Of a stretch of DNA of 9,851 bases, positions 1-8,700 are shown piece after piece (position 1 is the first letter of the stretch; the number at the start of each line of letters is the position of its first letter). The position numbers were made by a program, and so were the translations under genes. The stretch is from Lachnospiraceae bacterium (lineage in GTDB: Bacteria > Bacillota > Clostridia > Lachnospirales > Lachnospiraceae), in the NCBI GenBank assembly GCA_024691145.1, contig JAILNW010000230.1, forward strand, positions 1 through 9,851, given 5' to 3'. The notes under the pieces are model-generated. The model was given only the letters and a program-made list of their open reading frames with translations. It searched no databases and was not told the DNA's origin.

Positions 1-2
1 TG

Positions 3-1181
3 ACTAAAATGGTAAATAATGGTATAATTCTTACATGTGAAATAATAACTGCGAAAGGAAGGTACGTTTCATTGAAAAACCCTTTTGTGAAAGTATTGGA
101 TAAAGAAGTATATAAAAATATAGATAATGAATATAGATATATTGATGCAGAGTGTTCTATTAATAAGGTAGTTCTTGCTAAACTGCCTGTCAGTGGAATT
201 GAACCTGAGATAGAGGGCTGTATGGCAGGAGACATATTCAGCACCAAGGTTATAAATGATTATATAAAAGAGAATGCAGAGTATCTTAAGATAGATGTTA
301 CTAATGCCAATAGCAAAGAGCTGTCAAAAGTAGTATCATTATACCTTGAGTCTAATAATAAAGAACTAAATAGCAGAGCCAATGAGATAGTTAAGAAGTT
401 TGGACACAGATTAGGTCTTATACTTTTAACTTTAAAGACCGGACTAAAGGAAAACAGAGAAGCAAGAAGAAACTGGACTGATGAACACTGGAAATATTGG
501 GCACAGCTAGAGAATGTTATACTTGTTGGAGGCCTTGCTAATGGCATATTTGGTGAAAAGTTAAAGGAATATGCAATAGAAGTATTTAAGTTAGCTAATG
601 TAAAACCTTATAATATACTGTTATTCAGTAATTCCTCACATATAGGAATTATGGGATGCGCAACACAGATAAAACAGAGGGATGGAAGATTTCTTGTATT
701 TGATTTTGGCCAGACCAACGTAAAGAGATGTGTGGTTGAGAAGAAGAATGGACACGTTGTCAGTGAAAAGAGACTTGATAACATACCATCACTTCATATG
801 CAGATAATATTTGATGATCCTAAGGAGGAAGAAAGCGAAAGCTACCTTCTTGACAGATTTATTGTAAAAACCATTACTGATACATATAAAGAAGTGGACA
901 AAAAAGGCTCACATTTGAAAAATGAGATAATAATGGGAATTGCTAATTATACTGTTGCAGGAAAATTAAATGCAGTAAGAGGGGGATATTCCAAGATGTC
1001 AGGTATAGCTGATAACTATGCTGACTATTTATCAAATAAGCTTAGCAGCATTATCGGAGAAGATGAGAAGGTTACACTAATTCATGATGGTACTGCCAAT
1101 GCATTATATTTTAAACAGTATAAGAATTCCGTATGTATATCAATGGGAACAGCTTTTGGTGTAGGCTTCCCACTTCAATAA
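3..1181 (+). CDS. ROK/hexokinase-like sugar kinase with permuted motif order (5' end probably outside window)
   Basis: Probably an ATP-dependent sugar kinase or kinase-derived protein of the ASKHA (ROK/hexokinase) fold; the substrate is unknown. Numbering from the ATG at 9 (390 residues): residues 65-140 resemble the helical part of ROK proteins that precedes the glycine strand (IEGCMAGDIF near 68-77). ILVGGLANG at 171-179 resembles the ROK IVLGGG strand, and SNSSHIGIMGCA at 207-218 the C-terminal GDDAGLxGAA element. DFGQTNVK at 232-239 then looks like phosphate-1 (DxGxT), HDGTANAL at 359-366 like the catalytic-Asp segment, and SMGTAFGVGF at 378-387 like GTGIGGGI. The protein ends three residues later. 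The usual ROK order puts the last three motifs first, so the chain reads as circularly permuted. The ROK zinc motif CxCGxxGC is absent. The frame is open to the left edge and no ribosome binding site is visible, so the true start may lie upstream. It converges on spoVFB. Fold assignment is by motif only. Confidence 0.72.
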   Translation, partial: TKMVNNGIILTCEIITAKGRYVSLKNPFVKVLDKEVYKNIDNEYRYIDAECSINKVVLAKLPVSGIEPEIEGCMAGDIFSTKVINDYIKENAEYLKIDVTNANSKELSKVVSLYLESNNKELNSRANEIVKKFGHRLGLILLTLKTGLKENREARRNWTDEHWKYWAQLENVILVGGLANGIFGEKLKEYAIEVFKLANVKPYNILLFSNSSHIGIMGCATQIKQRDGRFLVFDFGQTNVKRCVVEKKNGHVVSEKRLDNIPSLHMQIIFDDPKEEESESYLLDRFIVKTITDTYKEVDKKGSHLKNEIIMGIANYTVAGKLNAVRGGYSKMSGIADNYADYLSNKLSSIIGEDEKVTLIHDGTANALYFKQYKNSVCISMGTAFGVGFPLQ

Positions 1182-1199
1182 AATATAATACAGCTGATT

Positions 1200-1226
1200 A
1201 TGGCAGGAGATAAGTACTCCTGCCAT
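1200..1226. terminator. Hairpin between convergent genes
   Basis: ATGGCAGGAG (1200-1209) and CTCCTGCCAT (1217-1226) form a perfect 10-bp stem with a 7-base loop. It sits 18 bases after the stop of the kinase-like gene and 7 bases beyond the stop of spoVFB, so it could serve both transcripts. No T-run follows the stem on either strand. It is therefore either a weak bidirectional terminator or a 3'-end stabilising hairpin rather than a textbook intrinsic terminator. Confidence 0.6.
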
Positions 1227-1233
1227 TAACTTG

Positions 1234-1812
1234 TCAGACTATAATAGGCTGTATCTGTCTGTTATCCAAGGCTGATTCTGCTGCCGGAATAATTAATTCA
1301 GGGCGTGAAACCATGGAATTAGGCTTCTTAACATAATTATCCTGATTAAAAGGCACAAAGAAAATATTTTTAGAATTAAGTAATATACCTATATTTTTAA
1401 GATTGTTACCAAGAGAATCATTGCTTGATAAGAAGATTACAACAGGTTTATTGTTTCTTAGATGTCCCTTTGCAGCCATTAAAACAGGAGTGTCGGTGAT
1501 GCCATTTGCAAGTTTTGCTATTGTATTGCCTGTACAAGGTGCAATAATAAGAACATCTATAAGACTTTTAGGTCCAATAGGTTCAGCACCTTCGATTGTA
1601 GTTATAATCTTTGATTTTGTAAGTTCTTCGATTTTAGCTATATGTTCCTTTGCTTTTCCAAAACGACTGTCAATATTGTAAGATGAAAATGACATAATAG
1701 GAAGAACCATTTCAGCCATATCACATATATCAGATAAAACAGGGAAAATTACCTCATAAGTACAGAAAGAACCAGTAAATGCAAACCCTATTTTCTTATT
1801 TGTTAATTCCAT
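1234..1812 (-). CDS. spoVFB: Dipicolinate synthase subunit B
   Basis: Encodes SpoVFB (DpaB). With SpoVFA it makes dipicolinic acid from the dihydrodipicolinate branch of lysine synthesis in the mother cell during sporulation; the product is loaded into the spore core. The 192-residue product is close to the usual length of about 200. It has the flavoprotein-type Rossmann fold: IGFAFTGSFCTYE at 8-20, IIAPCTGNTIAKLANGITD at 89-107, VLMAAKGHLRNNKPVVIFLS near 110-129, and the family-like tail RPELIIPAAESAL at 170-182. The start at 1812 is chosen because GGAGGG (1819-1824) lies six bases upstream and the conserved fold begins at once. An in-frame ATG at 1899 would only add 29 unconserved residues and lies upstream of the predicted promoter. 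It stands alone, whereas in Bacillus spoVFA directly precedes it; the neighbour here is a divergent dynamin gene. A sigma-K-like promoter precedes it. Confidence 0.93.
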   Translation of the reverse strand: MELTNKKIGFAFTGSFCTYEVIFPVLSDICDMAEMVLPIMSFSSYNIDSRFGKAKEHIAKIEELTKSKIITTIEGAEPIGPKSLIDVLIIAPCTGNTIAKLANGITDTPVLMAAKGHLRNNKPVVIFLSSNDSLGNNLKNIGILLNSKNIFFVPFNQDNYVKKPNSMVSRPELIIPAAESALDNRQIQPIIV

Positions 1813-1847
1813 ATAAATCCCTCCAATAAAGAAAACCACCCATATTA

Positions 1848-1876
1848 TAATATATGAAAAATAACAAAAAACGTGG
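1848..1876 (-). promoter_or_regulatory. Probable sigma-K promoter of spoVFB
   Basis: Read on the minus strand, CCAC (1876-1873) is followed after 16 bases by CATATATTA (1856-1848). This fits the sigma-K pattern AC-N16/17-CATANNNTA. Transcription would begin near 1841, giving a leader of about 30 bases that contains the GGAGGG site. In Bacillus subtilis the spoVF genes are transcribed by sigma-K in the late mother cell, so motif and gene role agree. A TATAAT overlaps the -10 region (1849-1844), but no -35 lies at the right distance for sigma-A. Confidence 0.7.
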
Positions 1877-1893
1877 CTATTTATTCTAAAATA

Positions 1894-1922
1894 TTGCAAA
1901 TTTTTCCAAAAAGTTATATAAT
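1894..1922 (+). promoter_or_regulatory. Sigma-A promoter of the dynamin-kinase operon
   Basis: TTGCAA (1894-1899, 4 of 6 matches to TTGACA) and a perfect TATAAT (1917-1922) are separated by exactly 17 bases. Transcription would start near 1929, leaving a leader of about 45 bases before the ATG at 1974. The spacer holds the A/T tracts TTTTT-CC-AAAAA (1901-1912). No second promoter stands out in the short gaps before the next two genes. The promoter is divergent from the spoVFB promoter, and their -35 elements lie about 17 bases apart. Confidence 0.72.
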
Positions 1923-1973
1923 AGAATAGATAAAGTGTTTAAACAGGGGAAATTAAATTTTTGGAGGCTCACT

Positions 1974-3605
1974 ATGCAGTGTGTAAATAAATATTTAAAT
2001 AACATAACCGAAACAAAGTCGATTATGGAAAAGTATGAAGTTAACATATCTGAGCTTGACGATATGTATAAGGAAATTAAGTACTTTAGAGTAACTTCAC
2101 CTGTTATTGGAAACTTTAGTACAGGAAAAAGTTCATTAATTAATGCACTAGTTGAAAAGAAAATTCTTTCTGTAGATATTACACCTGAAACTGCAGTACC
2201 TACAGAGATTTACTATGGGAAGAATAAGGTAATAAGAATTGATAACGAAGACAAGAAGCAGTTTCTTAAGATTAAAGATCTGCCAGTTAAAGACCTTACA
2301 ATAGAAGATACAAAACTTATTAAAATTGAGTATGATAATCCATTTCTTAAGGATATACTCAATGTTAAAATCGTGGACTTGCCAGGTTTTGACTCAGGAA
2401 TCGAATTACATAACAAGGCTATTGACCAGTATGTTGAGAACAGCCTTGCATATATCTTGGCTATAGCTGTTGATGAGCCGGTTCTTAAGGAGAATATAGA
2501 ATCATTCCTTGCAGAACTAGACCTTCACCAGATGCCACTCTATGTCATTCTCACTAAAAGTGCAAGAATTTCAGAAGAAGAGATTGAAGACTGCAAGAAA
2601 CTTGTAGAAGGTATTATAAAGAAAATCATTACAAAATCGGAGATAAAGATAGGCGTTTGTGAATCCTACAGGGATGTAAAGGTAGAAGACTTTAAGACAT
2701 TTTTGTATGAGATACAGGATAATGCCATTAAGATATTTGAAAATAAATATGGAGATATGTTTGTTACAATACTTAATGAGTATAGAAACTTCCTTAATGA
2801 CCAGCTTAACAAACAGGATTTAAGTTTTTCAGAACTTGAGATAGAAAAGCAGGAATTAAATACAGGTGTTTACGAACTGCTTAAAAAAATGGCAAAGGAA
2901 AAAGCAGAATTTCAGGAACAGCTTGAAAACTGTGTTTTATCAATAAGACAGAAAATATTTGATAATCTTGAAAATGCCCTTCCTGAGATTTCATCAATGA
3001 TTCAGAATGAAAAGAGTGTTAATGACAGAATTAATGTTATTGTAAGAAATGCAGTTGCAATAAGCATAAAAACCGAGTTTGAACCACGTATTCAGAAGTA
3101 TCTTAAGAAAATATCATCAATGATAAGCATTGATGTACTTAACGATGAAAATATAAAGTTTAATATTGAAAAATCATTAACTGATGAGAAAATATATGAT
3201 ACAACAAGAAAAGTAATGCCATTTGCATTAGCAGGAGTAGGTGCTGTATTTGGACCTATAGGAATATCAATTGGTGCACTTGCAGGTTCATTTATCGACA
3301 GAACAATAAATGTCAGCCAGTCAAAGGTTAAAGAAAAGAGAGCTGATGAAATTGCGAGACAGATAATAGATGTTGTTGCATCACAGACTGTGGATGCTGT
3401 GGACAGTGAGATAAGAAGTTACTTTGATACGATTAATGATGATCTTGAAAAGGATATTTATAAACAAAAGGAACTTCTTGATAAATCAATAGAAGATATT
3501 GAGATGAGAATCAATATAGAAGAAAAAGAAAAGAATAAACAGATAAAACAGATCAAGGAAGATTTGTCCAAGATAGAAGATTTAATTAAGAGTATAAGAA
3601 ACTAA
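1974..3605 (+). CDS. Dynamin-family GTPase 1 (543 residues)
   Basis: A bacterial dynamin-like protein, expected to bind GTP and act at membranes. The GTPase domain shows G1 GNFSTGKSS at 46-54, a G2-type threonine in TPETAVPT near 70-77, and G3 VDLPG at 134-138. At the G4 position it has LTKSA (193-197), which lacks the Asp of T/NKxD. Long helices follow. A glycine-rich hydrophobic stretch at about 414-441 (FALAGVGAVFGPIGISIGAL) could insert in or contact the membrane. The last 60 residues are highly charged and probably coiled coil. The start at 1974 is chosen because GGAGG (1963-1967) lies six bases upstream. An in-frame ATG at 1935 has no ribosome binding site and would lie only a few bases after the predicted transcript start. 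It is the first gene of the operon, 22 bases before a second, dissimilar dynamin-like gene, which suggests a heterotypic pair. There is no signal peptide. Its physiological role is unknown. Confidence 0.88.
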   Translation: MQCVNKYLNNITETKSIMEKYEVNISELDDMYKEIKYFRVTSPVIGNFSTGKSSLINALVEKKILSVDITPETAVPTEIYYGKNKVIRIDNEDKKQFLKIKDLPVKDLTIEDTKLIKIEYDNPFLKDILNVKIVDLPGFDSGIELHNKAIDQYVENSLAYILAIAVDEPVLKENIESFLAELDLHQMPLYVILTKSARISEEEIEDCKKLVEGIIKKIITKSEIKIGVCESYRDVKVEDFKTFLYEIQDNAIKIFENKYGDMFVTILNEYRNFLNDQLNKQDLSFSELEIEKQELNTGVYELLKKMAKEKAEFQEQLENCVLSIRQKIFDNLENALPEISSMIQNEKSVNDRINVIVRNAVAISIKTEFEPRIQKYLKKISSMISIDVLNDENIKFNIEKSLTDEKIYDTTRKVMPFALAGVGAVFGPIGISIGALAGSFIDRTINVSQSKVKEKRADEIARQIIDVVASQTVDAVDSEIRSYFDTINDDLEKDIYKQKELLDKSIEDIEMRINIEEKEKNKQIKQIKEDLSKIEDLIKSIRN

Positions 3606-3627
3606 TTGCACCGATGGAGGTACGCTT

Positions 3628-5739
3628 ATGGAGATATTCAATAAATCAAGAGATGATGAAAGAGAATTTCAGGTCTTTTTAGAAAAAATTGATAGTGTAG
3701 TCAATGTGATACAGCCATACATAGAAGATATAGATGTAACTGACTTAGAATCATTACGTAAAAACTTCATATTGAAGACAGATGATTTTTTCAGGGAAGA
3801 CAGAAAACTTAATATAGGTATTATAGGAAGAGTAAAGGCAGGAAAGTCTTCGTTCTTAAATACGTTTTTATTCTCTGGAAAGGACATATTGCCTAAAGCT
3901 GTAACTCCTAAAACTGCTGCTTTAACAAGAATTGAGTACTCAAGTGTTAACAGTATAGAAGTTGAGTATTATACAGATGATGAGTGGTCATATCTTAAGG
4001 AAAAGGCTGCTTCTGATAAAACAACTTCTGAAAATGTTGTTGCAAGAGAAATTCTTGAGATGATTGAGGAAAGGGACATTAACCCTTATGAATATACTAA
4101 AAAGGGATCGGAAAGCATCGAGTTTGAATCCTATGATCTCCTTATGAACGAGCTTAACCAGTATGTTGGAGAGAATGGAAAATATACTCCTCTTGTAAAG
4201 TCAGTTACTTTGTTTGTTAATATTGAAGAATTAAAGGAAATATCTATAGTTGATACACCGGGATTAAGTGATCCTATTACTTCCAGAACTAATAAAACCA
4301 AGAAATTCATGGAAGTCTGCGATGTTGTATTCTTCTTAAGTAAAGCAACAGGTTTCCTTGATAATAATGATATAGAACTTCTTATGTCACAGCTTCCTAA
4401 CAAAGGAACTAAGAAGCTTGTTCTTGTGTGCAGCAGATTTGATGATGGACTTAGAGATATGATATGGTCAAGAGAATCATTAAAGGAAGCCATGGAAGAC
4501 GCTAAGGACAAGCTGTTAAAACATGCTGTAAGAACATTTGATACATACAGAAAGAATAATTATAATACAAAGTATGCTATACTTGAACAGTGCAAAAATC
4601 CGGTATTTATATCATCTGCTGCTTATAATATGTCACAAAAAGATAAAAGTGAATATAATGAACATGAGATGAAAATATATAATGACCTTAATGCACATGG
4701 AGACTTAACTAATGAAACATTAGCTGAAATAGGTAACATCAATGCCATTAGGGAAATATTTGAAGAAGTAATTAATAAAAAGGATATATTACTTGCTGCC
4801 AAAGCATCAACATTTGTGCCTGTAGCCAGAGACGAATTAAAAACACTGCTTTATCACTATGAAAAGGTGCTTAATAACAGAATAAACAGGCTTAAAAACT
4901 ATGACAGGGAAGAAATAATAGCCCAGAAGAAAAATGTTGGAAGCAAGATTAATAAGATAAATGCAAGTATTGAAGAAATATTTGGCGAATTATATATGAA
5001 AATTGAAAAGCAGAAGGCAAATGCCCTTAGAGAAATGAGAGCAAATAACAGATCATATTCACACCTTACAGAAAAAGAAGGAATAGAAACTCATTTTGAC
5101 TCATGCAAAAAAGAAACTTCAAAGTGGTATCTTCCATGGACATGGGGACAGACAACAAGGGAAGTGTACACATATGATGAAAGATATTACTATCTTGATG
5201 CATCTGATGCCCTTGACAATATAAGAGACTTTTCTGCGGATGCCTCAGACAGCATTGAAAATGTATTTTCAAAAGTAATAGATGTGCTTCTTTTAAAGAG
5301 ACAGCTATATACAACAATTATTGAAAACTTTGATACTACTGATGAACATTATGAGCCGGCACATTTTAAATTATTGGTGGAGCAGACTCTGAATGCCATA
5401 GAACTGCCTGTAATTAATATAGATGTTACGGAAGTTATAGATAACTTTGCAGAACATTTCTCAGGAGAAATGAGAAAAACAGAAGATAAGGCAAGCCTTA
5501 AAAATGCTCTTTCTCAGGTTATAGGTGAATTATATGATGAAATAAGCAGCCGATTTACTTTGGAAGTAAACATATTTAAAGAAAAAATTGAGGGAATGAA
5601 GAATAAGTTTGCAGACAGATTACTTAAGAACTTTAATGATGAATTTAGTATAATTATCGAAAAATATACTGATAAAGAAAATGAAATAGAAGTATATAAA
5701 GAATTACTGGAGAAAATAAGAATAATTAATTCATTCTAG
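3628..5739 (+). CDS. Dynamin-family GTPase 2 (703 residues)
   Basis: Second bacterial dynamin-like GTPase, longer than and only distantly similar to its upstream neighbour. G1 is GRVKAGKSS at 67-75, G2 lies in TPKTAALT at 93-100, and G3 is VDTPG at 208-212. A G4-like SRFDDG stands at 269-274 with the Asp kept but Asn-Lys replaced, and a G5-like ISSAAY at about 328-333. After the GTPase domain come long amphipathic helices. An aromatic patch, KWYLPWTWGQ at about 498-507, sits in the predicted stalk and is the best candidate for a membrane-contacting paddle or loop. Further charged helices run to the C-terminus. GGAGG (3616-3620) lies seven bases before the ATG and fixes the start. The 22-base gap from the first GTPase and the 17-base gap to the kinase gene indicate one transcript. 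Paired bacterial dynamins often work as heterotypic complexes that tether or remodel membranes; that role here is inferred. Confidence 0.88.
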   Translation: MEIFNKSRDDEREFQVFLEKIDSVVNVIQPYIEDIDVTDLESLRKNFILKTDDFFREDRKLNIGIIGRVKAGKSSFLNTFLFSGKDILPKAVTPKTAALTRIEYSSVNSIEVEYYTDDEWSYLKEKAASDKTTSENVVAREILEMIEERDINPYEYTKKGSESIEFESYDLLMNELNQYVGENGKYTPLVKSVTLFVNIEELKEISIVDTPGLSDPITSRTNKTKKFMEVCDVVFFLSKATGFLDNNDIELLMSQLPNKGTKKLVLVCSRFDDGLRDMIWSRESLKEAMEDAKDKLLKHAVRTFDTYRKNNYNTKYAILEQCKNPVFISSAAYNMSQKDKSEYNEHEMKIYNDLNAHGDLTNETLAEIGNINAIREIFEEVINKKDILLAAKASTFVPVARDELKTLLYHYEKVLNNRINRLKNYDREEIIAQKKNVGSKINKINASIEEIFGELYMKIEKQKANALREMRANNRSYSHLTEKEGIETHFDSCKKETSKWYLPWTWGQTTREVYTYDERYYYLDASDALDNIRDFSADASDSIENVFSKVIDVLLLKRQLYTTIIENFDTTDEHYEPAHFKLLVEQTLNAIELPVINIDVTEVIDNFAEHFSGEMRKTEDKASLKNALSQVIGELYDEISSRFTLEVNIFKEKIEGMKNKFADRLLKNFNDEFSIIIEKYTDKENEIEVYKELLEKIRIINSF

Positions 5740-5756
5740 TAAAGAGGGGTTAGCGT

Positions 5757-8700
5757 ATGAAAGAAAAATTTCATTCTCAGATAGTAAGGTCACTTGTATC
5801 ACACCTTACTAAAAAGAAGAATAACATGCTTTTTTTAAAGTATTATAGTAATTATGATATACCTGTTGAAGATTATAAAGACATTAAAGGTGTAAACTTT
5901 AAACTGCTTTATCATAAATTTGAGGCTTATGATATGCAGGGAGCATATGAGCCATTTATGAGATGGATAAGGGAATTATATTATGAATTATTTTCTGAAA
6001 CAATGTCTGTAGAAGAGTTTGTTAAGGAATGTAATGTTTATTATTTGCAAAGGATAATCTTTGTAAGTTATATTAATGACGGACTTTGCTACAGACAAGA
6101 AGAACCATTTCCAAATGAGGTTGAATTTGAACAGGAAAAGCTTCTTGAGGGAATAATTAATATATACAACTATATTTCAAAGAAAATGCCTCTTGTTATA
6201 GTACTGGACAAGCTTCATTTGTCCTGCAGTTCAGTACTTGACCTTCTTGCGGCTTTTGTTAATAAAAGTGATTCCTGCAATATTGCTTTTGAATGCAGCA
6301 TAAATGAATCATATTATCTTCCTGTATATATGCAGAATTCATGGTCTGAATTATATAGAAGAATAGTTACAGGAAATCTTACATATGATGTGGAGTCTCT
6401 TAATGATGATGTTGAGATGAACGAGACATTTATATTTGAAGCTGATAAAATACCAAATTATTTAAATAAAATTCGTGATATGATATATACACTTTCTTTT
6501 CAGCAGGCATTGTATTATATAGGAATTATACATGAAAAGATAATTGTGGATAAGGCAGTAGATGATATTGATATAAAAGCTGAAGTATTAAATCTGTATG
6601 CCACAATTGATGTTAATACTAATAATCCTGAACATGCTTTATTAATCTGTGAAGATATGAAGAGTATCATAAAAGAAAGTGATAATTTGTATTATCATTA
6701 CAATTGCAATTATCTTCTTGTCATGTCGCAGATTTATTTTAAACAAAGAGAAACGGCAGAAAAACTTGTTGAAGAATGTATGGCAATTGCAGAAAAATTA
6801 AAAGATAAAAAATTAGTAATGAAGACGGAATTAGCATATCATCTTGCTATTGGCCTTTGGTGTGACATGCTGTTTTCTAATATTTATTATGTGGAACCAA
6901 CTGACGCATTTTTAGAAGAAATATTAGAAAATGGATATATTAATTCTGCTATATATCTCTATGGCTTATGTAAAGAAAGAAGCCCGGAAATTATGAAAAA
7001 AATAGAAAATGGTATGCAAAAACCAGTATATTTTGGCAGGTCATTAAAATTAGCTTATGATGTTGGCAATACATTTGCAATTGTTAATATGTATAACAGA
7101 AAGCATGTTTATGCACATAGTATAGGATGCTATAAATACCTTGCATATATAACAAAAGAAAAGGAAAAATATATACATTTTGATGCAGATGATGATATAG
7201 ATTATTCACAGTCAAGTGCATATATGTGCTCTCAGCGTGAGGAATATGAAGAGTCACACAGATATGCTACATCTGCTTTAAGCCTTATATATAATAACAT
7301 GTTAAAAGAAAGATATGAGCAAAAACTGGTTTTTAAAACAAGAAAAACTAATGTTATGCTTTCATCTGTATTTTTAAAGAAAAATAATATTCAATGTATA
7401 GAGGATATTCTTCATAACCTTTCTGTAAACTGTATAAGTGCAGGAGATTACCAGATGGCAAGCGAGTATCTGCTTACAATGATTAATATAATGGAAAGTG
7501 AGAACTGCATAAGATTTACTACGGGTAATATTTCTAAAATATATACCCTTGCGGCACTGTGCTATTATTATATGGATGTTTATTATAACTGCTATTTGTA
7601 TGAAGACAAGGCAGAAAGACATATGAGACATATGCTTATGACAAACAGAGTTTCTTATCCTTTCTGGGATGACAGTCTGTTCTTTTACAGATTTGTAAAG
7701 GGACTGCTTTTAAAAGCAGATAATAATCTTGAACAATGCGAACATGAATTTGAACTTGCAAGAAAGAATATGGAACCACTTTATTCTTCATATTTTTATA
7801 TTTACCCGTTATTTGCTATAGAACAGGCTGATTTATACAGAAAACAGGGCAGAGAGCATGATGCCATAGTGTGCCTTGAAGAATGTATAGAATATTGTAA
7901 AAATGAAGGATTAAAGGATAAGTGTAACATGCTGTATTCTGCCCTTAACAAAACAGAATATGTAAGGAAAATATATGATTTTACCTTAAAAGGTGTTACA
8001 ATAGAACAAATACTTGATGCTGCAAGATATGATAATTATGAAATACAGTACAGTGAAACACAAAATGATAATGCCTTTATTAACTCATGGCAGGAAATCA
8101 TGAAGAAGAATGTTGAATATGATACCTTGGTTTCAAATTCAATGGAAATAATAAAAAGTGTATATAACTTTGATGCTGCTTTGTATATAAAAGTATATGA
8201 TGAGGATTATAGGATTGAATATAATGATACCAATATAAATCTTAATGAAGAACAGGTAAAAACCATTATAAACTTTTTATATGTTCATCAGACAGCATTT
8301 ATTACCCACAGAATTGATAAGAACTTTGATTTATATAAAAAGGTCATAAATATTTTCGGGTATAACCATATAGTAACCCTTGTATGTATACCTGTTATAA
8401 GGGAATCAAAGCTTGATACAATATTTGTAACATTCCAAAGCATGTTGGAGAATTTTAATGGAAATGATAAATTACTTAAGGAAGAAAGACTTAATGCTAT
8501 CCAGCTTTCCATTAACCAGCTTGTGGACACACAGAAGAGACTTGTTACAAAACTTGAACTTGAAAGTTCTTTAAGAAGAGAAGAGCAGGCAAATGAGGCC
8601 AAAAGTACATTTCTTGCTAATATGAGCCATGAAATAAGAACACCTATGAATACTGTTGTTGGTTTATGTGAGATTGTACTTAGAAATGATTTGTCTGATG

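Noticed and set aside
1403..1681. Plus-strand open frame of 92 codons
   Set aside because: It lies wholly inside spoVFB on the other strand, has no ribosome binding site, and its translation looks like an antisense shadow.
1841..1856. AT-rich near-palindrome CATATTATAATATATG as an operator
   Set aside because: The symmetry is imperfect and is largely explained by the -10 element of the spoVFB promoter.
1813..1899. Upstream in-frame start for spoVFB adding 29 residues
   Set aside because: These residues are unlike the family, the ATG at 1899 has no clear ribosome binding site, and the sigma-K-like promoter lies inside this stretch, so the transcript would not include it.
1899..1915. A/T-tract inverted repeat resembling a CodY box between -35 and -10 of the operon promoter
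   Set aside because: Only about 10 of 15 positions match the CodY consensus, and such matches are common by chance in AT-rich intergenic DNA.
1935..1973. Upstream in-frame start for the first dynamin adding 13 residues
   Set aside because: It has no ribosome binding site and lies only about 6 bases past the predicted transcript start, whereas the ATG at 1974 has GGAGG at ideal spacing.
1974..5739. Known defence or toxin systems with dynamin-like proteins (such as LeoABC-type)
   Set aside because: The partner gene here is a hybrid histidine kinase, and no toxin, nuclease or other defence gene is in the window, so I could not assign a named system.
8288..8602. Minus-strand open frame of 104 codons, and similar ones at 7374-7631, 9105-9425, 4131-4511 and 260-547
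   Set aside because: All are opposite strongly supported coding sequence with recognisable domains, and their low-complexity Ser/Leu/Phe translations are typical of antisense frames in AT-rich DNA.
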